64,000 nucleotides of DNA, taken from the NCBI GenBank assembly GCA_029891345.1, contig CM056997.1:221402172-221466171 (forward strand), given 5' to 3'. This DNA comes from Dryococelus australis (taxonomy: Eukaryota > Arthropoda > Insecta > Phasmatodea > Phasmatidae). Below, in pieces: positions 12,067 through 23,590 of the stretch. The position numbers were made by a program, and so were the translations under genes. Every line of letters begins with the position of its first letter. Positions within the stretch are counted from its first letter, which is position 1. The notes below the pieces were generated by a model. That model was not told the origin of the DNA. It worked only from the letters and a program-made list of their open reading frames with translations, and did not search any database.

Positions 12067-12785
12067 TTATAATCAATTCACGGTTACGTCCTAATTCTGC
12101 AGCATGCTGCAGTATTCTCCATTCACGGTTGCCTCCTACTTCTGCAGCACTCTGCAGTATACTCCATTAATGGTTACTTCCTACTTCTGCTGCACGTTGC
12201 AGTATACTACATTCTCGGATACTTCTACTCCTGCAGCATGCTGCAGTATACTCCATTAATGGTTACTTCCTACTTCTGCAGCATGCTGCAGTATACTACA
12301 TTCTCGGATACTTCTACTCCTGCAGCATGCTGCAGTATACTCCATTCACGGTTGCCTCCTACTTCTGCAGCACTCTGCAGTATACTCCATTAATGGTTAC
12401 TTCCTACTTCTGCTGCACGTTGCAGTATACTCCATTCACGGTTGCCTCCTACTTCTGCAGCACTCTGCAGTATACTCCATTAATGGTTACTTCCTACTTC
12501 TGCTGCACGTTGCAGTATACTACATTCTCGGATACTTCTACTCCTGCAGCATGCTGCAGTATACTCCATTAATGGTTACTTCCTACTTCTGCAGCATGCT
12601 GCAGTATACTACATTCTCGGATACTTCTACTCCTGCAGCATGCTGCAGTATACTCCATTCACGGTTGCCTCCTACTTCTGCAGCACTCTGCAGTATACTC
12701 CATTAATGGTTACTTCCTACTTCTGCTGCACGTTGCAGTATACTACATTCTCGGATACTTCTACTCCTGCAGCATGCTGCAGTAT
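12067..12785. repeat. 44/45-bp tandem array with palindromic core
   Basis: Units of 44-45 bp repeat about 16 times. Three flavours alternate: CATTCACGGTTGCCTCC, CATTAATGGTTACTTCC and CATTCTCGGATACTTCTAC, each followed by CTGCAGC(A/T)NNNTGCAGTATAC. Many units carry the perfect 16-bp palindrome CTGCAGCATGCTGCAG. The unit matches the MITE A terminus TATAGTCCATTCACGGTTAC. Confidence 0.95.
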
Positions 12786-13184
12786 ACTCTATCATGCTTA
12801 CTTCCTACTGTATTGAAGCCCTTCCAAGTTCTACCTATATAATATTCCTCCACCTCGAACAAATTGCATCTGAGGTCCAATTCACCGCATTCATGAGCAC
12901 TCAGTGTAATAATATATTGCTTAAGAGCGATTATTACTAAGCATTACTAGCACACGTGTTTTTTCCTTGCCTTTATTATTGTTAGTTATAAATGAAATAT
13001 TATATTTTATATATAAAATATAAGTTAAAGTAAGTCTTAACCAAAATAAGGTAATTTTATGTTCACACAGGTATAGAACGCTTATTATACATTACGTGTT
13101 TAGGAAACAATCAAGCAAATCTTACATGGGGTGTCTTTCTAAAGGTTTGATTAAAAACGTGTGAAGAAACCGTGAATAGACTAT
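12067..13184 (-). mobile_element. MITE family A, copy b, with expanded terminus
   Basis: The right end has the family terminus (minus strand ATAGTCTATTCACGGTTTC), AAACCTTT and the conserved body. The left end begins ATAATCAATTCACGGTTAC, the family's other terminal repeat. Between that terminus and the body the terminal ~45 bases are repeated about 16 times (12067-12785). Flanking family D sequence on both sides fixes the insertion boundaries. Confidence 0.85.
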
Positions 13185-13330
13185 GACCAGTTAGAACAAG
13201 GTCCGTTCCGAGAGACTCACGCAGCCAATCAGAGAACGGATACGCCCACATTAAAGGAACCGCCACGCCATGACTTTGCCTCTGTCTATTTGTCTACTCT
13301 GTAGTGAAATAGTGCCCGCAAACAGGTTTT

Positions 13331-13924
13331 AAAACTTATTGTCAATATGTGTACTGGAAACGGTAGCATGGTTCGTGGTGCAAGTTTCAGAGTGTAAATA
13401 AAAATTTCCTCATACTTCATAGAAGGCAATAAGTCAGCGTTACCATTTCATATGCTGTTTTCACCCTCACTAACACACACGGCCAAACTCAGAAATAGTT
13501 TCATATAATTTGTTTCAATCACACATTTCTTTTGTTGGTAGCACTCACACAGTTGCTTTTCAATGCAGTAACACAAATTTATAAACTACTACTAGACAAA
13601 GCCCAGAAAGAATAGACAAATATGGCACGTGAAATAAATACGACACAGAAGTGGAGTGTTAGCCTACTAAGGGCCAGCCACACGATTCATTGCAAAGGAA
13701 ACACATTAGACAATACCAATGCATTAAAATTCATGTAAATGTATTTGAACAATAATTCTATTTAATTATTTATTTTATAGATTCCAAGATATTACGTAAA
13801 ACCATTCTTTCTAATATTTTATTACTTGCTGTATCAACAAGGGAAAAAAATTCATCTACGAAAATATATACAAAGCACAGCACAATGAAAACACAAAATG
13901 AGAAAATTGCCCCAACGCATTTAA
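13331..13924. other. Unannotated AT-rich DNA
   Basis: No recognised gene or repeat. A minus-strand ORF at 13770-13973 overlaps the start of the 88-bp array and is not supported as coding. Confidence 0.4.
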
Positions 13925-14535
13925 CAATTCCTACAAATAAGAAACACACGAAAACAATGCACAGTCCATTCATGAGGTGGCATGCCGTAGAAGTGCCCTA
14001 TAACACATTTAACTATTCCTACAAATAAGAAACACACGAAAACAATGCACAGTCCATTCATGAGGTGGCATTCCGTAGAAGTGCCCTATAACGCATTTAA
14101 CTATTCCTACAAATAAGAAACACACGAAAACAATGCACAGTCCATTCATGAGGTGGCATGCCGTAGAAGTGCCCTATAACGGATTTAACTATTCCTACAA
14201 ATAAGAAACACACGAAAACAATGCACAGTCCATTCATGAGGTGGCATGCCGTAGAAGTGCCCTATAACACATTTAACTATTCCTACAAATAAGAAACACA
14301 CGAAAACAATGCACAGTCCATTCATGAGGTGGCGTGCCGTAGAAGTGCCCTATAACGCATTTAACTATTCCTACAAATAAGAAACACACGAAAACAATGC
14401 ACAGTCCATTCATGAGGTGGCATGCCGTAGAAGTGCCCTATAACGGATTTAACTATTCCTACAAATAAGAAACACATGAAAACAATGTACAGTCCATTCA
14501 TGAGGTGGCATGCCGTAGAAGTGCCCTATAACACT
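13925..14535. repeat. Minisatellite array, 88 bp x 7
   Basis: CTACAAATAAGAAACACACG starts at 13931, 14019, 14107, 14195, 14283, 14371 and 14459, an 88-bp period. Units are about 97% identical and contain ACAGTCCATTCATGAGGTGG. The variant pairs CACATTT / GCATTT / GGATTT repeat every three units (264-bp order). Confidence 0.95.
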
Positions 14536-15227
14536 TCTACGGTTTATATACACTTATTTAATAAATTGATACTATTTTTATATGAATTCTCTGATCTGTC
14601 ACAAATCTCTGATATTCCCGTAACTTTTCAGAAAAGTAAAATTCCCTGACTTTCTCTAGACTTTTCCTGTTTTTGTTAATTTTACTGACAGTCGCTCTTT
14701 TCATTTTCAAATCTTTGTACACAATTCTTTACTATTCTTGTAAAACGTCTTCTCCGTAACCGTCCGTGTGACACTTCTAGAAATAATGTTTGTACAGGCC
14801 AGGAGCTATCGCGAAGACATAGTTATAAATTATTACACCCTGTGATAAGTATTTAACTTAAACAAATGAATGATTTTATGTACAACATACTATTAAATAA
14901 CTATAATTGAATAAGGGAGATGAGGGTAAGTGTTTCTTTATAATTTTATTTTGTGTCCTTTCATTGCCCAATAATTTTTGAAACCAACCGAACTTCTTCA
15001 ATAATATTCCCAATACCAATAACAACTGTTATCCCCACACAAACATTGATAAAACTACATATATACAATTATAACACTGCAACTTTGCAAATGCACAAAC
15101 CGTCAGCAGCCTTCTAAGGTCATTCTGAAGTGCAGTAATTCTCTAAATCATTTACCTTAGTTCTTCCCAAGTTATATTATTTGTGCTTCGCCCAAGTTGA
15201 TATACGATGTATAGTGTCATCACAGTA
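14536..15227. other. Unannotated AT-rich DNA
   Basis: No recognised feature. Confidence 0.4.
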
Positions 15228-15947
15228 GAGTAGTTAAGTAATGTTCCCTCCAGAAAAGGGGATTGGGGATGGGGAGCCATGGAGCTTCAGCGGCCATCTT
15301 GAATGTCATCGCATCCTACTGTCATTCCTCTTCTACGTCCACCATCTTGGGAGTCTGTACATTGGCGGCCATGTTGGTAGCTAGTACATCTCTTCACGAT
15401 CTTGAATTACGCCTCGAATTTTCACGTACACTCATTCCTCTTCGACGACGTCAATCTTGGGAATCTGTAAGGCTACCCCAGGTGGCCGGCAGAGGAAGAA
15501 TATAAAAAAAACCCTCCGAGTGGAAGAGATGAAGAAAGAGAGGAAGTGAGAGAGACGAAGAGAGAAGGAGAGGGAAAGAGAGAGGAGGAGAGTATATACC
15601 AAGAGAGAAAACAACATTAGAAATATCAGGAGGACTCCGAGGTAACCCTCGGAATGCAAGAGCGGAAAGTGGACACATTCGCTATGATGGGACGTGAAGT
15701 AGAATCCATGATGAACGTCGTCAGAGAGGAATATGTAAATGGGAAATTTCGAGATGGAATGCTAGAGCGTGAAAAGACGTACAGACTACCAACATGGCCG
15801 CCAATGTACAGATTCCCAAGATGGCGACCGGTGGAGAGGAATTACAGAGCAGGAGGTTGATGCCAATGGCATCCAAGATGGCCGCCAAGGCTCCCTGGCT
15901 CCCCATTCCCAATCCCTTGTTCTGGAAGTAACTTTTCGTAACTACTC
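15228..15947. mobile_element. Foldback element, 720 bp with ~250-bp inverted arms
   Basis: The arms at 15228-15490 and 15655-15947 are inverted copies: the left end starts GAGTAGTTAAGTAATGTT and the right end (reverse complement) GAGTAGTTACGAAAAGTT, followed in both by CCAGAA(A/C)(A/AG)GGGATTGGG, ATGGGGAGCCA and GCGGCCATCTTG. Similar mirrored ORFs in the two arms (both reading MGMGS) merely reflect the inverted repeat. The loop is purine-rich (GA-rich, 15520-15600). Confidence 0.85.
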
Positions 15948-15958
15948 AGGAGCCTACA

Positions 15959-16104
<146 letters not shown>

Positions 16105-16233
16105 TTTATTGGTTTTTCACAAGAAAATTGCATGTAGTGTTACAAAAAATTCTGTTGGCAGCAGGGCTCTCAAAGCATTTTCTTGTAAAAATACCAAATA
16201 CCCTAAGTTGTTTACACCGTGTCCACTCTGATT

Positions 16234-16345
16234 TATAGTCCATCCATGCTTTCTTCGGCCTTTTGGAATCAAACCTTTGAAAAATCACCCTAGGTGTAAC
16301 ATGTCAACCTGTTGTGTTCAGTCACTTGTATTCCAAAATTATATA
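16234..16345 (+). mobile_element. MITE family A, 5' fragment (copy k)
   Basis: Starts TATAGTCCATCCATGC and has GGAATCAAACCTTTGAAAAA TCACCC as in other copies. The similarity stops shortly after GTCACTTGTATT. Confidence 0.7.
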
Positions 16346-16734
16346 ACCCTGTGACTAATGTTAAAGTACTGTGTTCTTTAATAGATTAATAATATATTTA
16401 GTATCTTCTATAACTTGTAATATTCATTTCTTATTAATACGAATTAACAACAGCGAGAGCATACGACGTGTCGGCAACGTTCGATAAGATATAGTTTACA
16501 GTTACAATATTTTTAACCATCGTTTTTATCTAAACTATTAGTAAATTATACGTTGCCAAACGTTATGTTTGTAATGTTAGGTAGCACTGACGGGGAGACA
16601 TTTTATTGCTGCTGTTAAAAATATCAGATCAAATTACCGTGCGTACGCTCGCTCTAGTGGCACGGTGTTTTTTTTTCCGACTGGAAGAAAAGTTTAAGCA
16701 AAGCGGATTATGTCTCTCTCGCTCGTTCTCTCTC

Positions 16735-16738
<4 letters not shown>
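16346..16738. other. Unannotated DNA
   Basis: No recognised feature. Confidence 0.4.

Positions 16739-16787
<49 letters not shown>
16739..16787. repeat. (CT)n microsatellite
   Basis: About 24 uninterrupted CT dinucleotides followed by a C run. Arg-Glu or Ser-Leu reading frames across it are artefacts. Confidence 0.95.
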
Positions 16788-16789
<2 letters not shown>

Positions 16790-18324
16790 CCCCTCGAAGT
16801 TCGTACCACCTGTGTGGCAGGAAAAGTATAAATCTTGTTATTTCTAATTTCAGCACATTTTATACTAATTACAGCAACAATAATGATGTTTGAAATTGTA
16901 ATTTACAACTGAAACGAGATTTTATTGTTTAAATACCTATTATATGTTATTTTGAAGTGATGCGATGGCGCGACGCTTCCATTTCAGCAGGCTGGCAGAC
17001 GTGGTGTGCAAAGGAGAATTTAGAATCACGCGCTTGTTCCAATCCAACCCAATATGGCGGGTGATTATACCCATTGCCTTACGACTGGCAGTGATGTGGC
17101 GACGTGTCAATGACACGGCGTGTTTCCGAATGAAGCGTCAAGTTCGTACTCGTGTTTTTTAAACATCCTAGCAAGTTACACTGTAGTGATAAAAATGCGT
17201 TTCCACGACAGGGTTAAAAGTGTTCTGTTGGGATCGCTGTATTTGAAAGAGCGTGGTGGCTGCGTTGTAATCGTTACGCAGGCCAGGTATGTGTATGTGT
17301 GTGTGGATTTCAAATATGTGCAAAATGTATACTTTTAACCATGAACTGATGTTATGACGAAGGTACTTATTAAAATTTACATATGTTTATCACAACGTTG
17401 TACCTTTGCGCTAGATGTTTGAAACATAGTTGTGTAACGATCTAACGTTTCTGTGATTTGAATGTCTGCCAAAGTCCCAAAAATAATACTAATCCCAACC
17501 AGATAAATTTAAATAAATAATAAAATAAACCTACAAACCAGTAAGTACCAATGTTACGGTAGGCCTATGTGTTTGCATGTTCACCACTATATTTTACATT
17601 TGTCGATGTTACATACAATAAATAAGCAATACGAGTAGCATGCTTGAATTTGCTGCGTCATTTCGTTGAACTGGTTGTCCCTTCATTTTAATTTTTATTT
17701 TAAACGCATATTAATAACGACAGGGTAAATACTACTGTTGTTTCCATCACAGTTGTAACAAACACCGTCGTGGCTAAATATTAATGAGTAGTATATGTAA
17801 TGTGCTATATCGTGTGTAATAAAATAGTTATAAAGCCGACCTAAATATTGTTATAGGCCTAAATAGAGAACATTCGTAGGAAATATGAAAGCATTCTTTG
17901 AACAGCTGTAAACAGCAATCAATGCACGTGACAGTGTTTATGTTTACGTGTAGTGGAAGGATACGTAATCAGTAACCAAAAGTAGATATTTAGCAGTGCT
18001 TCATAAAAGGCCAAAGTTATCGTGAAACAACTATAGTATGCAATCTTCTCAGGTGAATGAATTCGGCTGTAGCAAAGGCAAAGAATGAGTGATAGACAGG
18101 GACAGGGAGAGGTGGGAATGGTAGAGAGAGGTGGATATATATATATATATAAGTAATGTTACTGAGGTGCTTCCCATCCATAGTCTTGGTTCTAGCAGAA
18201 CATACATTCCACAATAATTGCCGACAATTTTGCAATTATTATTTTCTGTCGAAGTGTTTTTACGTTGTCTATGCCAGTTTCCCTTCTCCCTTAGTAGCTC
18301 AGTTTAGCAAAATCTCAAGGCCAT
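16788..18324. other. Unannotated DNA with a short (TA)n
   Basis: 16960-17340 is less AT-rich and holds short ORFs on the plus strand without recognisable domains. A (TA)n tract lies at 18134-18152. Nothing else was identified. Confidence 0.4.
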
Positions 18325-18575
18325 GGGGCCGCGGTGTTATAGTGGTTAGAATGCTTTCCTCTCATCAGTTCGAACCGGGTTCGATTACTGGCGGGGTCAC
18401 TCCAGGATTTTCGCATTTGCGAATCGTGCCAAACGATGGCGCTGGTAGCGGGTTTTCTCGGGATCTCCCGTTTCCCCCGCCTTTGCATTCCAGCGCTGTT
18501 CCAAACTCGTTTCAATTCACCCTCAACAGCTATCAAGACCTCAATGTTAAGAGCCATCCAAATCTCTTCAGTCAC
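18325..18575 (+). mobile_element. tRNA-derived SINE (SINE-1), full length
   Basis: Best plus-strand example. Head GGGGCCGCGGTGTTATAGTGG with A-box-like TATAGTGGTTAGA, B box GGTTCGATTAC, then CACTCCAGGATTTTCGCAT, CTCGGGATCTCCCGTTTCC, TTCACCCTCAACAGC and tail AATCTCTTCAGTCAC. The reading frame through it is not a gene. Confidence 0.9.
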
Positions 18576-18733
18576 TTAATCGCACCCATGTTTGCCCAAT
18601 TACAGTAGAGGAGCGAGCATGTGCCCTTATTTTCATATTATTATCTTCATGCCCAAGCGTATGAGACTGAACACTGAGACGCACTTAGATTCCATCCCTA
18701 CCATCGTCTTAGTTTTAAGGTAGGTAATAAAAA

Positions 18734-18855
18734 CTCTGAGGGGTTTGTGCGGTGTGGATATGCAGCAAATACGGAATGAAAGGAAGAGGAAAACGGGAGT
18801 AACTGAGGAAAACCCAACGGCTAGTACGTTGGCCGACCAGAACAGAGTCCTTCTC
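18734..18855 (-). mobile_element. Diverged SINE-1-like fragment
   Basis: On the plus strand it reads GGAATGAAAGGAAGAGGAAA, ACGGGAGTAACTGAGGAAA ACCCAACGG and GGCCGACCAG, matching the minus-strand SINE body, but it is more diverged than the other copies. Confidence 0.5.
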
Positions 18856-21129
18856 GCCTTGGTGGAAGCTAGATGGCATCCGCCTTGGTGGTGGTAAAAG
18901 TCGTCATACCACTCTGGAAAGTATTCACCAGTTACTCCTGCAGTATAGGATTAGTAATTATTCAACCCATTCAGGCTCGATGGACGTAAGTAAGTTTATA
19001 TCCGGCCGGTGTTGGGAACTGCTACTCTCATTCTCCAATGATTTCTCCTGTGGGTAGCAGATTCGTAAAGTGTGCTACCGCACAACGTTCTGACTGGTTC
19101 GTATCATTGACAAAGCCTACAGTTTATTAGTTTATAACGGAACAAGTTCTGTATCATTGATTACCGAACACAAAGTCTACAGTTTGCAGGTGGAAGATGA
19201 TTCAAATCAGACTATTTTTTCATTTTTTCATTCTGCGGTTTTTTGCGAAAAAATAATATTATTTCCTTTTTAATATGAGCTCACCACGGTCTAGGAGGAG
19301 ACATGTTGCAAATGATGGATGCTCATGGTGGGCACTGTACTGTACACAACGAGGAACCAATGGCCTGTGTTTGAGCGCCTTTCATCCGAGTAGTCTGAAC
19401 AGTTAGAGTTTCTACTTCTCTCATCTGAGAATGCTTAATGCTGAAGTTAGCGTATACTCAGCACGTTGTTATCTGCTTGCAAGAAGCACGCTCGACACAT
19501 GTACAGCACGTCTCATTATATTAAACGACTGCAACACTTGAGCTAGCTCGTAAATGAATACCTACGGGACTAAAAGGGTCAACTTTCCTTTTACTTTTGT
19601 AGGAATAAGGAGGGCTCAGCGTCTTAACGTACGAATTAATTTTTCGTTCCAGAAGTTGCAAAAGAGGAGACTTTTTGTGTGACAAGAATACTGAGAAATG
19701 TGTTGTAACAACTTACACATACATAAACCGTTTCAGTAGGTCCATGGTAAAAGCAACAACCACAAATATAAAATGTTGGTTTGTCAAGAGCAGCCAATAG
19801 CACTGCCCATAGGGAAATGGACTGTCCGTATTGGTGCTAGCTTCTGGTCTGCACAGCACACACCATGATTTCATCTGTTCTGCAATACATAGGTGAAAGA
19901 GTAGGTACCCAGGGTAGTATGTTAAAGGGATTAAAAATGCAATGTTAAGCTTCGAAATGCTTGTCATGAGCAATACTGATAAATCGAACGTAGTGCGATA
20001 TAAAAGAACTGACATAGCTAGTATGTTTGCAGACGTGATGGCAGTTAGATATACTTAACAATACTTCTCAGCTGTCAATGTTTTATGACGTAGCATTCTA
20101 TCGCGCTTTGTGCACTATTAGTCCGAACATTGGTAATCACATTGTTTTTATTTTACCACTGTCATCTACTGGAGTAACGGAAATAGAACAAAAATTATTA
20201 AAACATTGTTAGAAAAAACATTTGAAAAAGTTAAAAAAAATCTGCAAAAGAACTACACAATGGACCGTAACAAACAGTCGAAGAAATATTTTCAAACGTG
20301 TCTTTGGGTGTAAACATTCGTCACTTCCTAGAGCTGCGAGGAAAGGAAGCGTTAGGTTTCCGTACTTTTTTGTGGAACAATTTGATTTAGCAGTGCTTCC
20401 TGTACGAAAGTTATTGACTGGTCAAGGCGTTTGATTTTGTCGGTCGTGTTTTCAATTAAGTATTCCAAGTGCATTTTATGCATCACGTTGTTTCTATATA
20501 CAAAACTATAGCAATGGTAATAAAGTACTCTTTATTTAAAATATGAACGGCAGCTATAAAGGCTCTCAATCTAATTGGCTATTAAGTGTTTGGTAAGGTA
20601 AATACGATTCCGTTTACATTCAATTGTAAATGAATTGTTAGTTTATTAACAGCATGTTTCATAATGAGTTTAGTTATTGTCGCTGGGTGTGGTGGAATGC
20701 AAAACCCATAAAGCCATACTTTTTCTGTGAGTTACGATTAGAGACTACTTCGTACATGCCAAGACTATATAACTTGTTGCTCATTGTGACGCACCAATAC
20801 AGTGTTCTCACATGTTTTATTGTATTGTAGTTACAGAAATTCATAAGGACTTACCAGACCAGAATTTTGTTTTGTTGCAACAGCTGAAATGAGTGGGGGG
20901 AATGATCTACAATATAATTAGTTAAGGGTGGGACTCATGACGTCTCGAATATGAGTTAGATACTGTAAGTCATGAGCAGACGTGTTCGGTAGTAAATTAA
21001 GTCGCGTTATTAGAAACTTAAATATACTACCGCGAAAAGGAAATTGATCCTGACTTTGCTACTACCGTGTATCAGACAGTGTACACAATACAGAGAAACT
21101 ATTTTTTTTTAAATAAAGCACACAGTTTA
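18856..21129. other. Unannotated DNA
   Basis: No repeat family was recognised. ORFs at 19713-20015 (minus) and 20222-20434 (plus, Lys/Arg-rich start) have no supporting features. Single-copy sequence or an intron is possible. Confidence 0.4.
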
Positions 21130-21341
21130 GTCATTTGAAACACCAGTTCTGGTAAACATGTTCTTCGCCAAGAGTCAGTCGGAAGACCGTCAGCGCAGAG
21201 CGTAGCAGCACGGACGCAAAACAAGATGGCCGGCCGCAGCCAGGAGCCCGGCTTCGTCTCGTCACGCAACTGTCTTCAGCTCGGCAGAGAGTTATTTCTT
21301 CATCGCGTATCGCCAAGTCCCGCCGAGACTTCACACACCCA

Positions 21342-21347
21342 AACACA

Positions 21348-21378
<31 letters not shown>

Positions 21379-21381
21379 GCC
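21342..21381. repeat. (CA)n(CG)n tract
   Basis: Alternating purine-pyrimidine tract: about 11 CA units followed directly by about 8 CG units. This is the type of sequence known to adopt Z-DNA under negative supercoiling. Confidence 0.95.
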
Positions 21382-22198
21382 AGGAGGTAACAGGGACTTT
21401 CCACAGTAGTCACATGCGCCTCTTTTAACTCCCCTTCATGACAATTTTTTCCTGTCGCCTCAAAACTATCAATCCATATTCACGGCCCGTCGCCCCTGGC
21501 TTCTTCCCCCTCTCCCCCCTCCCCTCATAAAAACCACAGCCGCTTCCGTTCCGCTGCGTGCGCAACGTGTGCTACCCCCCCCCCCCCCTCCTTCTGACCC
21601 TCAAGACCCACTCCTCTTTCCATAGGCATCACCTTGCAAGCCAGAGCCCCGAAAACCGTTACAAGCCCCACTCCCCACTCCCGACAAATGGACCCGGCTT
21701 AACCCAAAGCTGCGTGAAGAAAACAATGGGCCAGGCTGCTAAGCTATGTTCATGACGTACATACTCTGCAACACCTTCTTTGAATGTATACACTGTTATT
21801 AATATACCTTTATTTCCTTTATGTCTCTGGGAGTTGTAAGTGTAAGACGAAAGGAGTGGGTGGGAAATGTTTGGAAGAGGGAGGGGGGAAGCATGTGGTT
21901 TTATTAATAAAGCAGAGGTGACTCGAGTAAGTGGTGCCAACAATGGATCTTGGCTATAACGTATCGACGTGTGTTCATTCAAGGCCTCTCTTTCACACGA
22001 GGCCCGTGCCAAGCGACACGTAATACTCCAGGGGGAAGACAATGCCCAACTGTACTTATCTTTTGTTTCTCCCCTCGGCCGCCGCTGATAATCAAACAGC
22101 TGATGGTGATTTAAGACCGCCGCCCGGAGATTCCCTTTGTTCCTTCCGATCGTCGCCACATTTTACTCTTTCTTACTTTTTTCCCCTCTCCTCGATTG

Positions 22199-22206
22199 TA
22201 TAAATA
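22199..22206 (+). promoter_or_regulatory. TATA-box-like TATAAATA in CpG-rich DNA
   Basis: TATAAATA is followed by GC-rich DNA with several possible start sites about 25-35 bp downstream. No transcript or coding region is seen to support it, so this is only a candidate. Confidence 0.25.
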
Positions 22207-22440
22207 TAGCGCCAGGGGGAAAGTAGCTCGCGTGTCTTTTGTCCGGGGGCAAGGTCTTTTTCGCATGTTTCGGCGGCGACCGGGACGTGTCTTGCCCTCC
22301 TCCGCGACTTGTCTGCGAGGCCCGGCCGCTCCTGCCGGATCATTCACGGATTGTTTTTGTGCCTCCGCGCTCCCGCCGCCCACTCAAATAAATGTCACTT
22401 TGCAGTCATCATTCCGCTCTAGAAAAACAAAAACCTTTTA

Positions 22441-22559
22441 GGATAAGTAACTAAATTTCTTTGTATCAACAGCGTGTTCGTCTGCAGTTTGTTTTGTCAA
22501 CAATTTTTGCTTTATTTTTGAAGTCGACAGCCCTTCAACTTGTATCCTAGTTATATTGT
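22441..22559. other. Unannotated DNA
   Basis: No recognised feature. Confidence 0.3.
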
Positions 22560-22862
22560 ACAATACGTAAGAATACAGAGGCGCAACACAAACGCGTGAA
22601 CTCTAGCCGCACAAAAACAAAATGGCGTCACTAGCCAGCATTACGTCAAAACTGTTCGCCAGTCAGCGCCTGGTGACGTAGTTACCACCCATCAACCCAC
22701 ACAATAGGAAATAATATTTCGCAGCATGTAGGAGCCAGTTAGACACCAGGCCCGTACACAGGGCCTTGCGCAGCCAATCAGAGAATGTGTGCGTTCACAT
22801 CAAAGGAACAACCTCGCTATTTTGCCTCTGTGTGCTTATATACTCTGTAGCTAAAGGATGTC
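22560..22862 (+). mobile_element. Family D element, uninterrupted copy
   Basis: Holds in one piece the blocks that are separated at 11.9-13.3 kb: AAAATGGCGTCACTAGCCAG, GCCAGTCAGCGCCTGGTGAC, CACAATAGGAAATAA, TTCGCAGCA, CCAGTTAGACACC, GCAGCCAATCAGAGAATG, CATCAAAGGAAC, TTTGCCTCTGT and TACTCTGTAG. The centre also matches the 86-bp array monomer at 9.76 kb. Exact ends are not defined. Confidence 0.7.
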
Positions 22863-22970
22863 AAATAACAATTAATTCAATTACAAACATTTAACTAAGC
22901 CACTGTTTCCAAAAAAACTAAACAGGAAAATAATTTTCAGCGAAAAAAATAGTTGTGAATTAGAATAAAG

Positions 22971-23227
22971 AGACTGGAGTGGAGAGGTTTGGGTGATTCT
23001 TAACATCGAGGTCTTGAGAGCCGACGAGGGTTTAAACGAGGTGAGCATGGAGCAGCGCCAGAATGCAAGTGCGGGGGAAACGGGAGATCCCAGAGAAAAC
23101 CCGCCGACCAGATGTATAGTCCGTCAAAAATCCCACATGCGAAATCCGGGAGTGCCCACGCCGGGAATCGAACCCGGTACGCCAAGGTGGTAGGCGTCTA
23201 GTCTGACCACTACTCCACCGCGGCCCC
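22971..23227 (-). mobile_element. tRNA-derived SINE (SINE-1)
   Basis: Minus-strand copy. The plus strand shows the tail and body (GAGAGCCGACGAGGG, ACGGGAGATCCC, AAAACCCGCCGACCAG), then the head region GGGAATCGAACCCGGTAC (B box) and GACCACTACTCCACCGCGGC (A box and 5' end). Confidence 0.9.
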
Positions 23228-23590
23228 TTAAAATGAAATAAAATCACTAGTGTTTGAGCAGTGGAAACGAAAGGGAAGAGGCGAGTGCTGGTTGGTGGCG
23301 GCAGTTTAAACGTCTCCTCCACAAGGAGGAAGGAGTTTCCCAAAAAGGTGAGCCTATCAGAACAGGTGGTGGCCATTACCTGCGCCGAAAGAGGCTTGAT
23401 TGTGAGGCCGAACGCTACGTGTAGTCCATGGAGGAAGTCTTCAGGCAGCCCGCGGCCAACGACGGCGTCACAGATATTATCTTAACAAATGGGCACATAA
23501 CAATTTATTGGTGATATCAAATGGTTGACCTAAATGTTCTCCCATTTTTCTACGAATAGTGCAAAACCCATTTTCGTTGTATGAAATTGT
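23228..23590. other. Unannotated DNA, moderately GC-rich
   Basis: 23240-23480 keeps open frames on both strands (74 codons plus; the minus frame runs on into the SINE). No family was recognised. It could be a decayed coding fragment. Confidence 0.35.

Larger units (their letters stand above)
11945..13330 (+). mobile_element. Family D element, split by a MITE A insertion
   Basis: The left part (11950-12066) has ATATGGCACCACAATGCCAG, CAATCAGCGACTCATAACTTA, AGCCAATAGGAAA and TTGCAGCAC. The right part (13185-13330) has ACCAGTTAGAACA, GCAGCCAATCAGAGAACG, ACATTAAAGGAAC, TTTGCCTCTGT and TACTCTGTAG. The uninterrupted copy at 22.60-22.86 kb has the same blocks side by side in the same order, so this copy was split by the MITE between them. 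Confidence 0.8.
21130..22440. other. GC- and CpG-rich block, candidate regulatory region
   Basis: Base composition changes sharply from AT-rich flanks to CpG-containing DNA (GGCCGGCCGCAGCC near 21227, CGGCCGCCGCTGATAATC near 22077, GGCGGCGACCGGGACG near 22272), with pyrimidine tracts and C runs. Several overlapping ORFs (for example 166 codons at 21659-22159 minus) lack any recognisable domain and probably reflect low stop-codon density. Such islands in insect genomes often mark promoters or conserved regulatory DNA, but that is inference. Confidence 0.45.

Noticed and set aside
18156..18608. 150-codon plus-strand ORF
   Set aside because: Overlaps the SINE-1 copy; similar frames occur in other SINE copies.
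21659..22159. 166-codon minus-strand ORF in GC-rich DNA
   Set aside because: No domain; low stop-codon frequency in GC-rich sequence is enough to explain it.
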